The position numbers and the translations under genes are program-made. Positions 35,362-46,308 of a stretch of DNA of 64,000 bases are shown one piece after another; the first letter of the stretch is position 1, and every line of letters starts with the position of its first letter. Source of the stretch: Gambelia wislizenii (lineage: Eukaryota > Chordata > Lepidosauria > Squamata > Crotaphytidae). The notes beneath the pieces were generated by a model, which searched no databases, was not told where the DNA came from, and saw only the letters and a list, made by a program, of their open reading frames with translations. The stretch is from contig JAUMIR010000003.1 in assembly GCA_030847615.1 (NCBI GenBank), positions 26,286,501 to 26,350,500 of the forward strand, written 5' to 3'.

Positions 35362-35475
35362 ACACAGAAACATAAAAAGCCACCACATACTGAATCAGTC
35401 CACCTAGCTTCACATTGTCTGTAGTAAGGGGCACTGGCTTTAAAGTACTTCAAGCAGGAGATAGCAGAGACTACA
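35362..35475 (-). mobile_element. SINE-like remnant
   Basis: AACATAAAAAGCCACCACAT, ACTGAATCAGTCCACCTAGC and TTCACATTGTCTGTAGTAAG resemble a widespread reptile SINE (AAGCTGCCTTATACTGAGTC, then CTAGCTCAGTATTG) in reverse. No promoter boxes can be confirmed. Confidence 0.4.
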
Positions 35476-35994
35476 TTTGGGGGCATCTTCTGTTCTGGGA
35501 TTGGGTGTAGTTTCAGGCTTTCCCAAAAGTTCTTGGTGCTGAACACTGACACATGCTATTGCTATAGCATAATCTTTATGGCTCATAAATGATGCAGCAG
35601 ATGGCACACACCAGAGAAGCATCCTAGTCCATTCTCTGATGGGGTCCAGCAGCTCCTCACAGCCAGTGGTATAATTGAACCCACAAACTAATTCTACCTA
35701 GACTATCCCTGGCTGACAATCAAATTTCTCATCACTGGCTATATGCAGTATCTAGGATCAAGGCAATATAAGAGGGGGTTCAGCTGGTACATTGGTCCAG
35801 GGGTTCAAGAGCCAAGGAGGGGCTAGTGAATTTATAATGATCCCTCCCTCAAAAAATGCTTTGATAATCATACCAAAAGCTGTCTACATATTTTATCATA
35901 AGCATATTTTTCTACAAAGAAGGAAAAACTACAACTTTAAAATTTCTTGTTATACCATAATCTTTACTAATAATACTTAATTGGGGATTAAAAG
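35476..35994. other. Unique DNA, nothing recognised
   Basis: No repeat family or exon recognised. Confidence 0.4.
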
Positions 35995-36447
35995 TCCAAC
36001 CAAAATCTTCTCTCCTATAACTTAAAACTATTAGACCTGGTCCTACCTTCTGGGGCAGGAGAGAACAAGTCTTCCTCCTCCTCTCTGTGACAGCCCTTGA
36101 GGTATTCAAAGAGTGCTATCATGTCACCCCTCAGTCTTTTCATAACCAAGGCAAACATGCTCCTTTGACCTTTCCTCATAGGTTTTGATCTCCATATGTC
36201 TTATCATCCTTGTTGCACTTCTCTGAACATGCTCCAACTTGTCTATATCCTTCTTAAAATGAAGTCCCCAGCACTGAATGCAGTACCCCAGATGAGGCAT
36301 GACCATCACAGAATATTTCCTTGTCTTGGATTCTACACTTCTATTAATGCAGGCTAAAATATCATTTACCATCTTTGCTGCAGCATTACACTGCTGACTC
36401 ATGTTCAACTTATGATCAACAATGATCTTGAGGTCCTTTTGCATGTA

Positions 36448-36676
36448 CAGTTGTCCCTTCATGTTTGCTGGGGTTTGGTTCCAGGACCCCCTGTGGATAC
36501 CAAAATCCGTGAATACGCAAGTCCCATTATATGCAGTGGCATAGCAATATGATGTCTCTTATATAAGATGGCAAAATCAAGGTTTGCTTTTTGGATTATT
36601 ATTTTTAAAGAATATTTTCAATCTGAGAGTACTTAAATCTGTGGATACCAAATCCGTGGATATGGAGGGAAAACCG
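36448..36676 (+). mobile_element. pogo/Tigger-type MITE at a precise TA in CR1
   Basis: Starts CAGTTGTCCCTTCATG and ends with a GGAGGGAAAACCG-type inverse. TA flanks both sides (36446-36447, 36677-36678). Removing the element and one TA restores GCATGTAGTACTGCC as continuous CR1 sequence. Same family as 22788. Confidence 0.92.
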
Positions 36677-37019
36677 TAGTACTGCCAAGCCAAATATCTT
36701 CCATCCTGTAACTGTGCATTTGGTTTTTGTGACCTAAATGTAGAATTTAGCATTTTTCTCTGTTGAATTTCATTTTATTAACTTCTGCCCAATTTTCTAG
36801 TTTATCAAGGTCCTTTTGCATTCTGTTTCGATCTCCCAGTGTGTTAGTTACCCGTCCCAGTTTTGTGTCATCTGCAAACTTGATGAGGATTCCCTCCACT
36901 CCATCATCTAAGTCATTGATAAAAATATTGAAGAGTAATTACTCTAGGAGAGAACACTGAGGCACTCCACTTGAGATCTCCTTCCAATTTGAAGTGCAGC
37001 CATTGATGACAACTCTTTG

Positions 37020-37540
37020 GAGATTATCAGACACATCAAAAGTGGCATTACAGCAATGCCAGAAGATCTCAAAAGGGCTCCCTTATCAGACAACATTGTT
37101 CCCCCATTGTTATGCACTTGTTCTGCTGCCGTTCCATGGGAGCTGTTTTTTATTGATGGGAGAAGCCATCAATAGAGCCCCCATTCCATTTCTGTGATGG
37201 ATTTTCCTGTGTGTGACAAAGTGCCCTATTTTGTTGGTGAGATCCCAGCATCAATGGGAGGACCCTGCCAGAACACTTCTGGGTGAGATTGGGACATCCA
37301 GATAAATGACACACTTTTTCTGACCCTCCCCAGGTTACTTGTACATTTTAAAGTGTGTTTTTGTACCTGCTGTCACTTTTTTCTGTTCTTTTTATTTGCG
37401 AGAATCTGCGGGATTTCACCCCTGGGCTGTCAAAATAATGGGAGAGGAGGTAAGTGTGGTGGGGAGGGTAATTGTGGTGGAACAGGGACAGGACAGGGGC
37501 AGGAGTGGAGATTTTGGGACAGGAACACTTTGATAATCTC
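37020..37540 (+). mobile_element. Foldback-family element (long type) with CTTTG duplication
   Basis: Ends are GAGATTATCAGACAC and TTGATAATCTC. A perfect CTTTG repeat (37015-37019, 37541-37545) flanks it, and CR1 sequence continues on both sides. The interior contains CTTATCAGACAACATTG, a central palindrome ATTGATGGGAGAAGCCATCAA, GAGATTGGGACATCCAGATAA, GCGGGATTTCA and GAGAGGAGGTAAGTGTGG. It is 521 bp. Open frames over it (about 37339-37580) are incidental. Best-preserved copy of the long type. Confidence 0.9.
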
Positions 37541-37735
37541 CTTTGAGCATGGTTTTCCACACAATTATGGATCCATCTGACAGTGTTCCCATCTATTCCA
37601 CATTTAATCAGTTTGCTGATCAAAATATTATGGGGGATCTTATCAGAAGCTTTGCTGAAATCCAGATAAATGACATCCACAGCTTTCCCACCAAAAATTC
37701 CCTGCCACCAACAGTTCTGGGAGGAGTGTCCAAGC

Positions 37736-40470
37736 CTAGCCTTCTACCCAACATTGTGTTAGCTTTCTATATGCAGTGATATGTGTTCTGTTTTTAATGT
37801 AGAGAAGCTCTAAAGTAGCATTTTGCTAAGGTGCCTGTTTTGAACATTTCTCTCCACAAGTGTGTACATGGACTTTGGGACTTTATAGGGTACTGGTGGA
37901 AGGGTAGTTTTACAGCTGGGGTCATGGGGAATGGTTCTCTACGATCCCTCATCCACCCAGTCACGCTTGTTCTGTAGAAGTCATCAGCCAGATGTTTCAT
38001 TCAGCTGATCATAGATATCATGGTAAGACAGAGAAGAAGTTGATTTTCTAGACTCTGTAAGGCTCAAGCTACTTTGGGCTTTATAGTTACAAAGCTAAAG
38101 CATTGAACTGTGCTTGGGAGTGTTAAAGGGAAGCCTATGCAGGCACCAGGCCTCCCTGAGAGCTGTCCCTGTGGACTGGCAGGCCACCCAGCCTGTGCAC
38201 CTGTTGTAGATTCCAAGTAGTCAGTAAGGTCAGCTTCATATATTATTGAAGTCTAGCCTTAGGCTATAAAGACATGTTCTGAATCTGATTTCATGATTTC
38301 GTGCTTTGCGCATTCATTAACCCTTCAGCAAAATCGTGCTTTTCTTGTTGAAGAGAAAGGCAGCAACAGTCTTACTAAACCTGAAGTTTGGGCAGGTACA
38401 TTAAAGACAATGTGTACTTGACAACTTTAATTTTAGGTAGATTAACTGTGGAAAGGATTTTCTAAAACTAAGAGGAGAAAGGCTATATTCCTAGTTCAGG
38501 ATTGAAAACTAGAAGCTGAATTGGCTGCTTGAATATTCTGATATTTGCCTGGAGCCTCAAATGGAAAAGCTGATATACAAATCCAAATGGATAGATAAAT
38601 ATCAAGTATTTAGTTCAGTATGTCTCACACTTTCTAAATATGCTCTAATGTCTTAGCCTGCACAAGGAACTATAAAGAAGCCATCTCTTTAGCAGATAAT
38701 ATCTTTGTGCACACCTGCATGCACAGAGCCTGCATGTCAGAGATGTGAAAATCTGTCTCAATTTTGTTGAGTTTCTCCAAACCCAACCTGCCTTTTTCTT
38801 CCCACTGTTGCTTTGTACTAACTTGTGAGGCTTAATGTTTTCTTCCTGCACTGAAACTTGTGCATTTTCCCAATTTGCACATTTATTTGCACCTTTTTTC
38901 TGATGTATACAGATCTCCATTGACTATAGCATGTTTTTTGGATTTGTTTTTCAAGTGTGCACATTTAGCTGTTCACATTTTCAAATATGTGCATTTTTTG
39001 TACAAACCATTTTTCTTGGCCTGTAAGCCCTGTAAGCTTTGTAAATGTGCAAACTCTCAAGGCAAGGTTTTCATTTTCTTGTAAGAAATTTCAGGAGGTG
39101 TGAAAAGCCTATGTTCATCAAGTCCAACAAAATTTCTTTCCATTCATGTGCTATGTATTTAAGGATCTGCAGGTTAGGGATATCCAACACAGGAATTAGA
39201 AACAAGAGCAGTCTCTTGTGGTAACATGCAGTAGGGGAGGGAGCATAGATTTTTGGTGTGTGTGTTTCTTCTAGTCTCACCTGAGACTAGAAGAAAAAGT
39301 CATGCTTTCTAGACTCTTTAACTTTCTTCATACCAGGAAACAGGAAATCCCCTAGAAGCATCTTGTGTCCTGGCAGGAGAACCAACATTTTTATATTTTC
39401 ATGATTCTTTTATCATTGCTGGCATGAATGTGATTAAGAAAGGTGTTACCCTATATGCTTGGGAGTCTTAGGGGCCCTCAAGATGTCGATATTAATTTGA
39501 GGAATTAATATATTCAGCTTGGCCATGCAAGAGAGGGCAACAGATATCAGAATTTTTTGACCTCTGTTTACTGGTACTAAGGAGGAGATGTTAAGCTAGA
39601 TAGTACAATAATTGATCTCTTTTTTCTTTTCTTTTTTTGAGAAAAACAATAATAACAACATTCATGCACACATTCAGGCTTCAAGCATTCACACAAGACT
39701 AGCGAATCAAGTAGGAAATTTTGGGATAGAGGAATAGAGAAGGGAGGTTTTTTGTGGGACATATGACACCTGTCCTGTAGAGATGAGCTTGTGGAAGGAA
39801 CCAGCAGAGTGGGGGTCCCAAAGCCAGAATGGTGACACAGTCTGACATGGAGTAGGTAGGAGGCTGAACTGTGTGCATTTGACTGGAGTTTTGGAAGGGG
39901 GTTTATAGTCAATATTTGCCTTCCGGGAATGGGGTTGAGAGTGAAAGTCAACGTTTCTTGGAGTTGCTCAAGGTGAGGCAATAGACACTCTGGATATGTT
40001 AATGGAATCTTAATGTGCCAATACTTTGCGACTGAATAGAGGAAGCAACTTCCTTTGTTTGGGAGAAGGACAAAGGTATAAGAATTGTTTATAGGTTTGA
40101 GTATCCCAGCTTTAGCTGATAGGCTTAGCCAGGTGTCCAGAACTTCAGTTGCCTTGCAAATTAACATTTCTTTGGAATTTGGGTTGGCCCCTCTTTAATT
40201 GCATACCTGATTGGGTCTGAATGGTAGTCTTTGGGATTTCTTGGAATTGTCCAGCTTTAATGGCCACACTACATGGAAAGCCACATTTGACCTGATTATT
40301 AAATATTGCCAATGTATTATTATAGATATGGGGCAGGGGGTGTCAGGGTAGGTAACAAAGGGAGAGAGTTACACTCCATTCTTATGGTATAGCCATAGCC
40401 AACAGGGACTGTTGAAGGCTGCCTTGATGGGCACAACAAGTGGAAGTACAATTGAGGAAGAAACAACAGA
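37736..40470. other. Unique DNA with one long unexplained frame
   Basis: No transposon is recognised. A minus-strand frame of 196 codons (39577-40167) is the longest open frame outside LINEs. It has no recognisable domain, a low-complexity QKKKRKKR stretch near its end and no splice or promoter evidence. I do not call it a gene. Confidence 0.45.
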
Positions 40471-40646
40471 GGCATGTTCACATTACACAATTATAGCACT
40501 ATATTCCACGTTAACTGCCATGGTAAGGTCCTAGAGCCCTCTGGAAGAAAAATCTAGATACCCCTCCATAAACTGCAAATCCTTGGATGTTGCCGTGTCT
40601 GTTAAAGTTAAATCTTGACACTATCATTGTGTAGTGTGAGTGGTCC
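40471..40646. mobile_element. hAT-type MITE (copy 2)
   Basis: The left end, GGCATGTTCACATTACACAA, mirrors the right end, TTGTGTAGTGTGAGTGGTCC. Inside, TTATAGCACTATATTCCACG, a TTAACTGCCATGG motif and an inverse near GTTAAAGTTAAATC follow the family layout seen at 30336 and 61512. Target duplication not resolved. Confidence 0.72.
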
Positions 40647-40987
40647 TCAGGTGTCACAAATAGGATCCCATGAACCTTTTGCTCAGAGCTCCATAAAACC
40701 TTGCATGTAGCTCTGAATTTACTAATCTTCCTCAAATGTTGTGTGCATGCAGGGTGGCAAGCTGGGCATTCATCCTCAACACCAGGCTGAAGGGGTTATC
40801 AAGTTTTATGGTTTACTATTTGTTGTGCTGTCTGCAGTAAGCTGAGGCTAAAAAACCCCCAGCAAGAACCCTTTATTCACATAGAAAGGCTGTATAACAG
40901 ATTATATTCACCACTGAACTAAAGAGGAAAATAATTACGGTAGTAACTAATTGTATGAAACTGTGTGGCTCAAGATAAACCAGCCTT

Positions 40988-42690
40988 TGTTGTTAACTGC
41001 CATCAAGTCAACTTCAACTTATGGCGGCCCTATGAATGGGAGATCTCCAAGTCACCCTATTCTCAGGTCTTGTAGATTCAGGGCCATGGGTTCCTTGATT
41101 GGGTCTTTCCATCTGTAATGTGTTCTTCCTCTTTTCCTACTGCCTTCTACCTTATCAAGCATTATTGTCTTTTTTTAGTCAGTGATATCTTCTCATGATA
41201 TGGCCAAACTATGACAGTTTCAGTTTAGTCATCTTGGCTTCTAGGGAGAGTTGAGGCCTGATTTGCTCTAGGACCCATTTATCTGTTTTAGCATTCCATG
41301 GTATCTGTAGAACTCTTCTCTAGCACCACATTTCAAAGAAGCTGATTTTCTTCCTATGACCTTTCTTCACTGTCCAGCTTTCACTGCCATACATAGATAT
41401 GGAAAATATGATACCATGGATAATCCTAACTTTAGTATTCAATGATACATCTTAACACTTCAGAATCATGTCTAGTTTCTTCATGACTGCCCTTCCAAGT
41501 CCTAATCTTCTGATTTCTTGACTGCAGTCTCTGGACTTTATCAGATGGGGCCAAAATGCCCTGTTACTGCCCTGCCACCCTCTCTCCCATTCTTGCTATG
41601 GAATGGAGGTAAATGTTCACACACTTACCTCCATGAATGGGCTCCCTTCCTCCTTTGCTGGCTGGCTGTAAATGCAGCCATTGTAAGGCTGCCTTTACGA
41701 CCGGGCAGCTGAAATCCCGCTCATACTTGCGAAAGAACGAGTGGCAGGGAAAATAAAAAATAACCCCCCCAGCTGTCAAAGAAATAAATAAAAGGCAAAA
41801 ATAAATTAAAAATAAAACAAGCAACCCTGGGAGGGGGGGGAAGGGTGTCACTTACCTTGATGTCCCAATTGTGGCAGGAAGTGATTTGCATGGAGCTCCT
41901 TCCCTGTGCCTGTTATCTTGGAACAGGGAAGGGGCTCCTTTTCCCATGTCCTTGATTCTGTGACAGGCACGGAAGAAAACGGAAAAGGTGTTCTATTCAC
42001 GATGTTTCATTGTGAATAGAATACCCCAGGAGCAGGATGGGGGCAGGATGGGAGCAGCATGGAGAGGCTCGACATCATCCAAAAGGGAGCCCCTTTCTCA
42101 CCACTGTTCCATTCCTGCCCCAGAATAATTGACCCATCTGATAATCTCCTATGTTATTAATGACTGAGTCAAGGTATGAAAAATCTTGAACTATTTCAAT
42201 GTCTTCATCATCTACTTTAAAGTTATGTAAATCATCTGCGGTCATTATTTTTGTTTTTTAATGTTCAACTGTAAACCCACCTTTGTGGTTTCTTCCTTGA
42301 CTTTTTTCAGTAATCATTCTAAGTCTTTACTATTTTCTGCTAGTAGTATGGTGACATCTGCATCTCTTAAACTGTTGATGTTCCTTCCTCCTTTCATGCC
42401 TCCTTCTTCCAACTCTAATCCCACTTTATGTATGATATGTTCAGCAATACAAATTAAATAGGGTGATAAAATGCAGCGTTGCCTGACCCCCTTTGCCAAT
42501 TGGAAACCATCCCATTTCTCCATATTCTGTCCTAACAGTAGCCTCTTGTCCTGAGTACAGGGCAATCAAATGGTGTTGCACATCCCTTTTTTAATATGAA
42601 ATCCATTGTTTTTCATGATCTATATAATTAAAGGCTTTTCTATAAGCTATAAGGCACAGGCTGATTTTCTTTTGAAATGCAAAAGAAACC
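40988..42690 (-). mobile_element. BovB/RTE LINE 3' part, split by a foldback element
   Basis: The 3' end is at the left (AACTGCCATCAAGTCAACTT and TATGGCGGCCCTATGAATGG). Further into the element, the minus-strand frame at 42314-42565 reads FQLAKGVRQRCILSPYLICI, then GRNINSLRDADVTILLAENS, the RTE-type reverse-transcriptase motifs. The catalytic YADD is changed to RDADV, so it is dead. Sequence to about 42690 continues upstream reverse-transcriptase positions. A foldback-family element (41534-42148) splits the copy. BovB in squamates is known to have spread horizontally. Confidence 0.85.
41534..42148 (-). mobile_element. Foldback-family element (long type) in BovB
   Basis: Ends are GACTTTATCAGATGG and CCATCTGATAATCTC. 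The target duplication is CTCTG (41529-41533) and CTATG (42149-42153), one mismatch, and BovB continues on both sides. On the minus strand it carries GACATCAAGGTAAGTGACAC, GAGCGGGATTTCAGC and GGAGGTAAGTGTGTGAAC, aligning with 37020 and 59087. A central palindrome TCTATTCACGATG with CATTGTGAATAGA lies near 41992. 615 bp, no transposase. Confidence 0.88.
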
Positions 42691-43385
42691 AGCCTGCTTG
42701 CCTTTAAATACTATTCAGGATTTTTGTTTTGTTTGTTTTATTTCTGTATTTTTATGCTCTCATGTTAGAGTTGATCCTTGAATATTTGATGTAAAAAGAT
42801 TGTACTATAAAATGTGAAATCTTAAACATGAAAGAGTCACTAATCACTCCACCCCAAGTTTAATTTTATTAGTACTACTCTTGTTCTCTGTACATCATGT
42901 AATGCTAAATATTATGAATAAAAGGACTAGTTACATATAATAAATAGATCCATTGTATGTAGTGAGTTACATGACACAATTTCATCTGTTTAGCAGGTCA
43001 TACTGAGAACCACTTCCAGGTCTGTGCCAATAAGTATTAACCCTCATTTAAACAGGTCGAAGTTCATTCTCATACACTGGCCATGTCTAGAGCAAGATAA
43101 CCTGCTCAGTTGTTCAGCACAGTTTATCACTTTAAATAGGACATGGGCAGTAATATGTCAACCTTTCAGGGAAGAGGTGCAGTATTTTAATGGAGCATCT
43201 TTTAAATACTGCCAGAGCCAGATGTAATGTGATTTATAATATATACACAATGCCTCACATGGCTTAAGTACCTCTTCAACTGATCCTGGTCATTTTCCTT
43301 GTCCTAGAGTTACACAAGTTTTTACTGATCAATAAGAACACTAAACAAACGTGTCATATCTGCTGTAACCAGTGATTGTCACTAG
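42691..43385. other. Unique DNA, nothing recognised
   Basis: No repeat family or exon recognised. Confidence 0.4.
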
Positions 43386-44060
43386 TATTTCTATTTATTT
43401 ATTTGTTAAAATATTTACATGCTGCCCTGTATCTGAGAAGATTTCAGGGTGGTATAGAATAATATCAATTTGGGTAAAAGAAATACAGTAGGACCCCCAT
43501 ATCTCCTGGGGATTGGTTCTGGGGGGCCTATGGATACCAAAAACCATGGATAATAGCGAACACCATTGAAAATAATGGGACTTCTGGTTTAAAATACTAT
43601 AGAGTTGCTTTGAAGACCTCAAAAATGGCTAGAGAGGACACATTTTCTAGGAAGACTCGATGGAAGGTGAGCTGTTTTGAATCAATGGATAATGAATCAA
43701 TGGATATGGGGGTCCTACTGTAGCAATATCAATAATTTTAAAAGCCTAAACATCCATTCAATCATTAATAGCATAAAATCAAATGATTAAAAACCAGCCA
43801 ACCCCATTTAAAATAATGCTGGCCATCACACACATGTAAATTGGGTAAAATAATTAGGCCTTGAATGATTTGATTTGACTTTGTGTCAGAATGATGTCAG
43901 AGTTGCCACCAGTTGGGCCTCCAAGAGGGTAATGTTCCACAGCTGTGGAGCCACAGCAGAGAAAGCCCTCCCCAATGTCTTCCCACAATGTATTGCTCCA
44001 ACCTATGGGACACAGAGGAGGGCAATATATTAGTATATAGTATTAGTATAAAGTTTTGGG
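43386..44060 (-). mobile_element. LINE 3'-region remnant split by a pogo MITE
   Basis: A tail-like block (TATTTATTTATTTG, TACATGCTGCCCTGTATCTG, TTTCAGGGTGGTATAGAATA) at the left, and CCACCAGTTGGGCCTCCAAG with GCAGAGAAAGCCCTCCCC right of the MITE, match the layout at 13405-14110. An L2/R4-like LINE in reverse is likely. Non-coding. Confidence 0.5.
43486..43720 (+). mobile_element. pogo/Tigger-type MITE, second subfamily
   Basis: Ends CAGTAGGACCCCCATATC and GATATGGGGGTCCTACTG are perfect 18-bp inverted repeats, flanked by TA (43484-43485, 43721-43722). The interior (GGGATTGGTTCTGG, TATGGATACCAAAAACC) resembles the 22788 family, but the ends differ. The long identical ends suggest it is younger. 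Confidence 0.88.
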
Positions 44061-44129
44061 ACTGTGGGTATGTGGATACATGTGTGCAGGAGCTGGAGTG
44101 ATGCTTAACAGGAAGTAGCAAAGACACAG

Positions 44130-44276
44130 GAGATTATCACACGAGGCTGTTTTGCCACAACAATAGCATTATAAAAGAAAACAAATAACATACCACTTTG
44201 AAAACGCTGAGTAGCACACCTCTCTTCTTTTGCACAACTGCTCTGCTTTGCAAACTCTCCTAGTGTGATAAATCTC
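44130..44276. mobile_element. Small foldback-family element (ATTATCACAC type)
   Basis: The left end, GAGATTATCACACGAGG, mirrors the right end, CCTAGTGTGATAAATCTC. It is 147 bp, with no coding capacity. Flanks CACAG and TTTCT do not match, so insertion is not proven by a duplication. Confidence 0.6.
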
Positions 44277-44321
44277 TTTCTTCAATGCTGGCATTACAGT
44301 AGTCACATGGCAGGACAGAGC

Positions 44322-44600
44322 CCTGGTGGTGCAGTGGTTAAATGCCAGTACTGCAAGTCACCACGTTGCAAGTTCAATTCCAGCAGACTTCAAGGTTCAC
44401 TCAGCCTTCCATCCTTTCGTAGGTCAGTAAAATGAGTACCCAGATTGTGGGGGCAATTAGCTAAGACACACTGGAAGTTGCTTATTGCAGTGTAGATGTG
44501 TAAACTGCTATTGCTTAAAACAATTTGTAAGCCACTCTGATAGCCTTGTGGCTGAAAAGCAGGGTATAAATAACTAAATAAATAAAAATAAAAATAAAAT
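44322..44600 (+). mobile_element. Sauria-type tRNA SINE
   Basis: CCCTGGTGGTGCAGTGGTTA (A-box head), CAAGTTCAATTCCAGCAG (B box), CAGCCTTCCATCCTTTCGTA, GTAGGTCAGTAAAATGAGTA and GGGCAATTAGCTAAGAC are followed by an AATAAATAAAAATAAAA tail. Probably the best-preserved Sauria SINE of the window. Confidence 0.9.
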
Positions 44601-44640
44601 ATTGTCCTCCCTCTGCCTACTCCTTTCAATTCCAAAGCAG

Positions 44641-44806
44641 GCTAATTTCATGCCTGGTTTTTTTTTTTTAAAAAAATCTTTGTTGTGTTTGCATAAACAC
44701 AGCAAAAATTATTTTAAAATTATATTTATTTTATCATTTTGCTGTAATTATGTAAACACAGCAAAATATTTTTTTTAAAAAAAATTGACAGGCATGGAGT
44801 TAGCTT
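44641..44806. repeat. Inverted repeat with ~80-bp AT-rich arms
   Basis: The left arm starts GCTAATTTCATGCCTGG and the right arm ends CAGGCATGGAGTTAGC. Between them TTGTTGTGTTTGCATAAACA mirrors TAATTATGTAAACACAGCAA, and T/A runs pair. A foldback element is likely, but I could not define target duplications. Confidence 0.75.
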
Positions 44807-44882
44807 GCTCTGGAATAGTAAGGGAGAGGGGGGAGGAAAATGAGGCCCCATGATTGTTCTAATGCCAGTATTCAAGTGAAGG

Positions 44883-45080
44883 GACTTATCGCACACAAAC
44901 AAATCCTGGAACAGCATCACTATTGGGAATTTATTGACAGGTTTTCTTGTTAAGGAAAAGGAGCACCACACTAATGTGGTGATTACAGACCAGAAACAGG
45001 ACAGCGTAATTTTATACGGTTTGGCCATGGAGCTACTTATCCTGCTTTTATTCCACTTTTTTGCTTCATGTGATAATCTC
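44883..45080. mobile_element. Small foldback-family element (ATTATCACAC type), second copy
   Basis: Ends are GACTTATCGCACAC and CATGTGATAATCTC. 198 bp. An internal CCACACTAATGTGGTGATTA palindrome lies near 44967. Flanks GAAGG and CAAAG match at 3 of 5 positions only. Confidence 0.55.
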
Positions 45081-45524
45081 CAAAGATTTACACTTAATAC
45101 CCTAGATTCAGAAATACTTGATTTGGGGTTAGTATGAGGTTCAACATCATGCAGGTTATTCTGAACTGAGTAGCATTTTCATAAGGATGATTCAAGCATG
45201 AAGAAGAATCAGAATACCTTAAAGTCTAAGAGTTTTCCATCCTGTTGAAGAAATAGAAAAAATTCTGGAGGCATTGCTCATTTAGTAGAGAAAGAGAAAG
45301 TGGTGGGAGGATAGTCTGACTTTGCAGACAGTAACATTTGCTTCTCTCCCATTTTTTATGGTTCAAAAAGCAAGTGAAGCACCCCCTGTTCAAAAGAAGG
45401 AAAGACAACTGTATATGACATTAACAATAACATAATTCTATTGGAGGGCAATACATAAAACATATCTTTTATTTCTTTTTTCCAGATAAAACAAAAAGCT
45501 TTTTATATTATAGATTTGACATCA
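45081..45524. other. Unique DNA, nothing recognised
   Basis: No repeat family or exon recognised. Confidence 0.4.
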
Positions 45525-45775
45525 TAGAATCATAGAGTTGCCAGGGACCTCATAGATCATTGAGTCCAACTGCCCACATGAAATCCAGCTAGAGCATCTC
45601 TAGCAGCTTGCTGTCCAACCTCTTTGAAGGTGTCCAGAGAAAGAGACCCCGCCTAGAGTAATTGGTACCATTTTCTAGGCAATTGGTTCCATTGTTGAAC
45701 AGCTCCTACTGTCAAGAAGTTCCTTCTAATGTTCAATAGATATTGGCCCTCTGTAACTTATAACTGTTAGACCAG
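45525..45775 (-). mobile_element. CR1 LINE 3' end
   Basis: CATAGAATCATAGAGTTGCC (octamer tail in reverse), AGTCCAACTGCCCACATGAA and CTGTCAAGAAGTTCCTTCTA follow CR1 3' order. 5'-truncated; a subfamily different from the 18297 copy. Non-coding. Confidence 0.85.
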
Positions 45776-46078
45776 AAACAAAAGAAAAACAATAAACATG
45801 GCCAATGGATTAAAAAAAGAAAAGAAGAAGTCATAGTAATGATGGAATTGATGCAAATAGCTGCAAATAGTTCATTTAAAAATTTTTTATTAGTGGCAAT
45901 TATCAAGTTCCTCCCCTCAAGAATAAAAGAGTTTCTAGTTATAAAAATGGAAAGGGCCTGTAAACACTATTATGGCTGATAGTGCCATTTTAATTTTGCT
46001 TTTGCAATTCTGCTTTCTCAGATGAGGTACAGACCAGTAGAAAACTCTGTCATTTTCGACATGACAATAACACAAAAG

Positions 46079-46308
46079 ACAAAATTATCAGACACCCTCA
46101 TCATTCAGCCATTCCAGGGGCGTAGCACTGGTACAAATGAGGTGTCACTTTTTTATTGACAGACAAAGCCATCTATAAAAAATGACACCTCATTCATGCC
46201 CACGCTATGCCCCCGGAATGCCTGAACAACCATGCTGTCTGATAATTTCGCTCTTTTGTGTTATCATTGTGTCCTTATGATGCCTTTTTTGCCACATCTG
46301 ATAAAGTC
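46079..46308 (+). mobile_element. Foldback-family element (nested type), short
   Basis: The right end is CATCTGATAAAGTC and the left end is decayed (GACAAAATTATCAGACACCC). Inside, the arm from TTATCAGACACCCTCA to about 46157 pairs with the arm ending GCTGTCTGATAAT at about 46246, forming a hairpin with GAGGTGTCA / TGACACCTC near the tip. It is the SINE-free version of 33195-33763. No target duplication found. Confidence 0.72.

Larger units (their letters stand above)
35995..37735 (-). mobile_element. CR1 LINE split by a MITE and a foldback element
   Basis: CR1 sequence in reverse runs over 35995-36445, 36679-37019 and 37546-37735, in continuous element order. The minus-strand frame at 36124-36462 shows LKIIVDHKLNMSQQCNAA and LEHVQRSATRMI, matching the C-terminal CR1 region. 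Reverse-transcriptase sequence (the FADD-equivalent region) lies around 36860-36950. The 3' octamer tail is missing. The interruptions are a pogo-type MITE (36448-36676) and a foldback-family element (37020-37540), both younger than the CR1. Confidence 0.85.

Noticed and set aside
37339..37580. Overlapping plus-strand frames of 64 and 75 codons
   Set aside because: They lie wholly inside the foldback-family element at 37020-37540, and other copies do not keep the frame.
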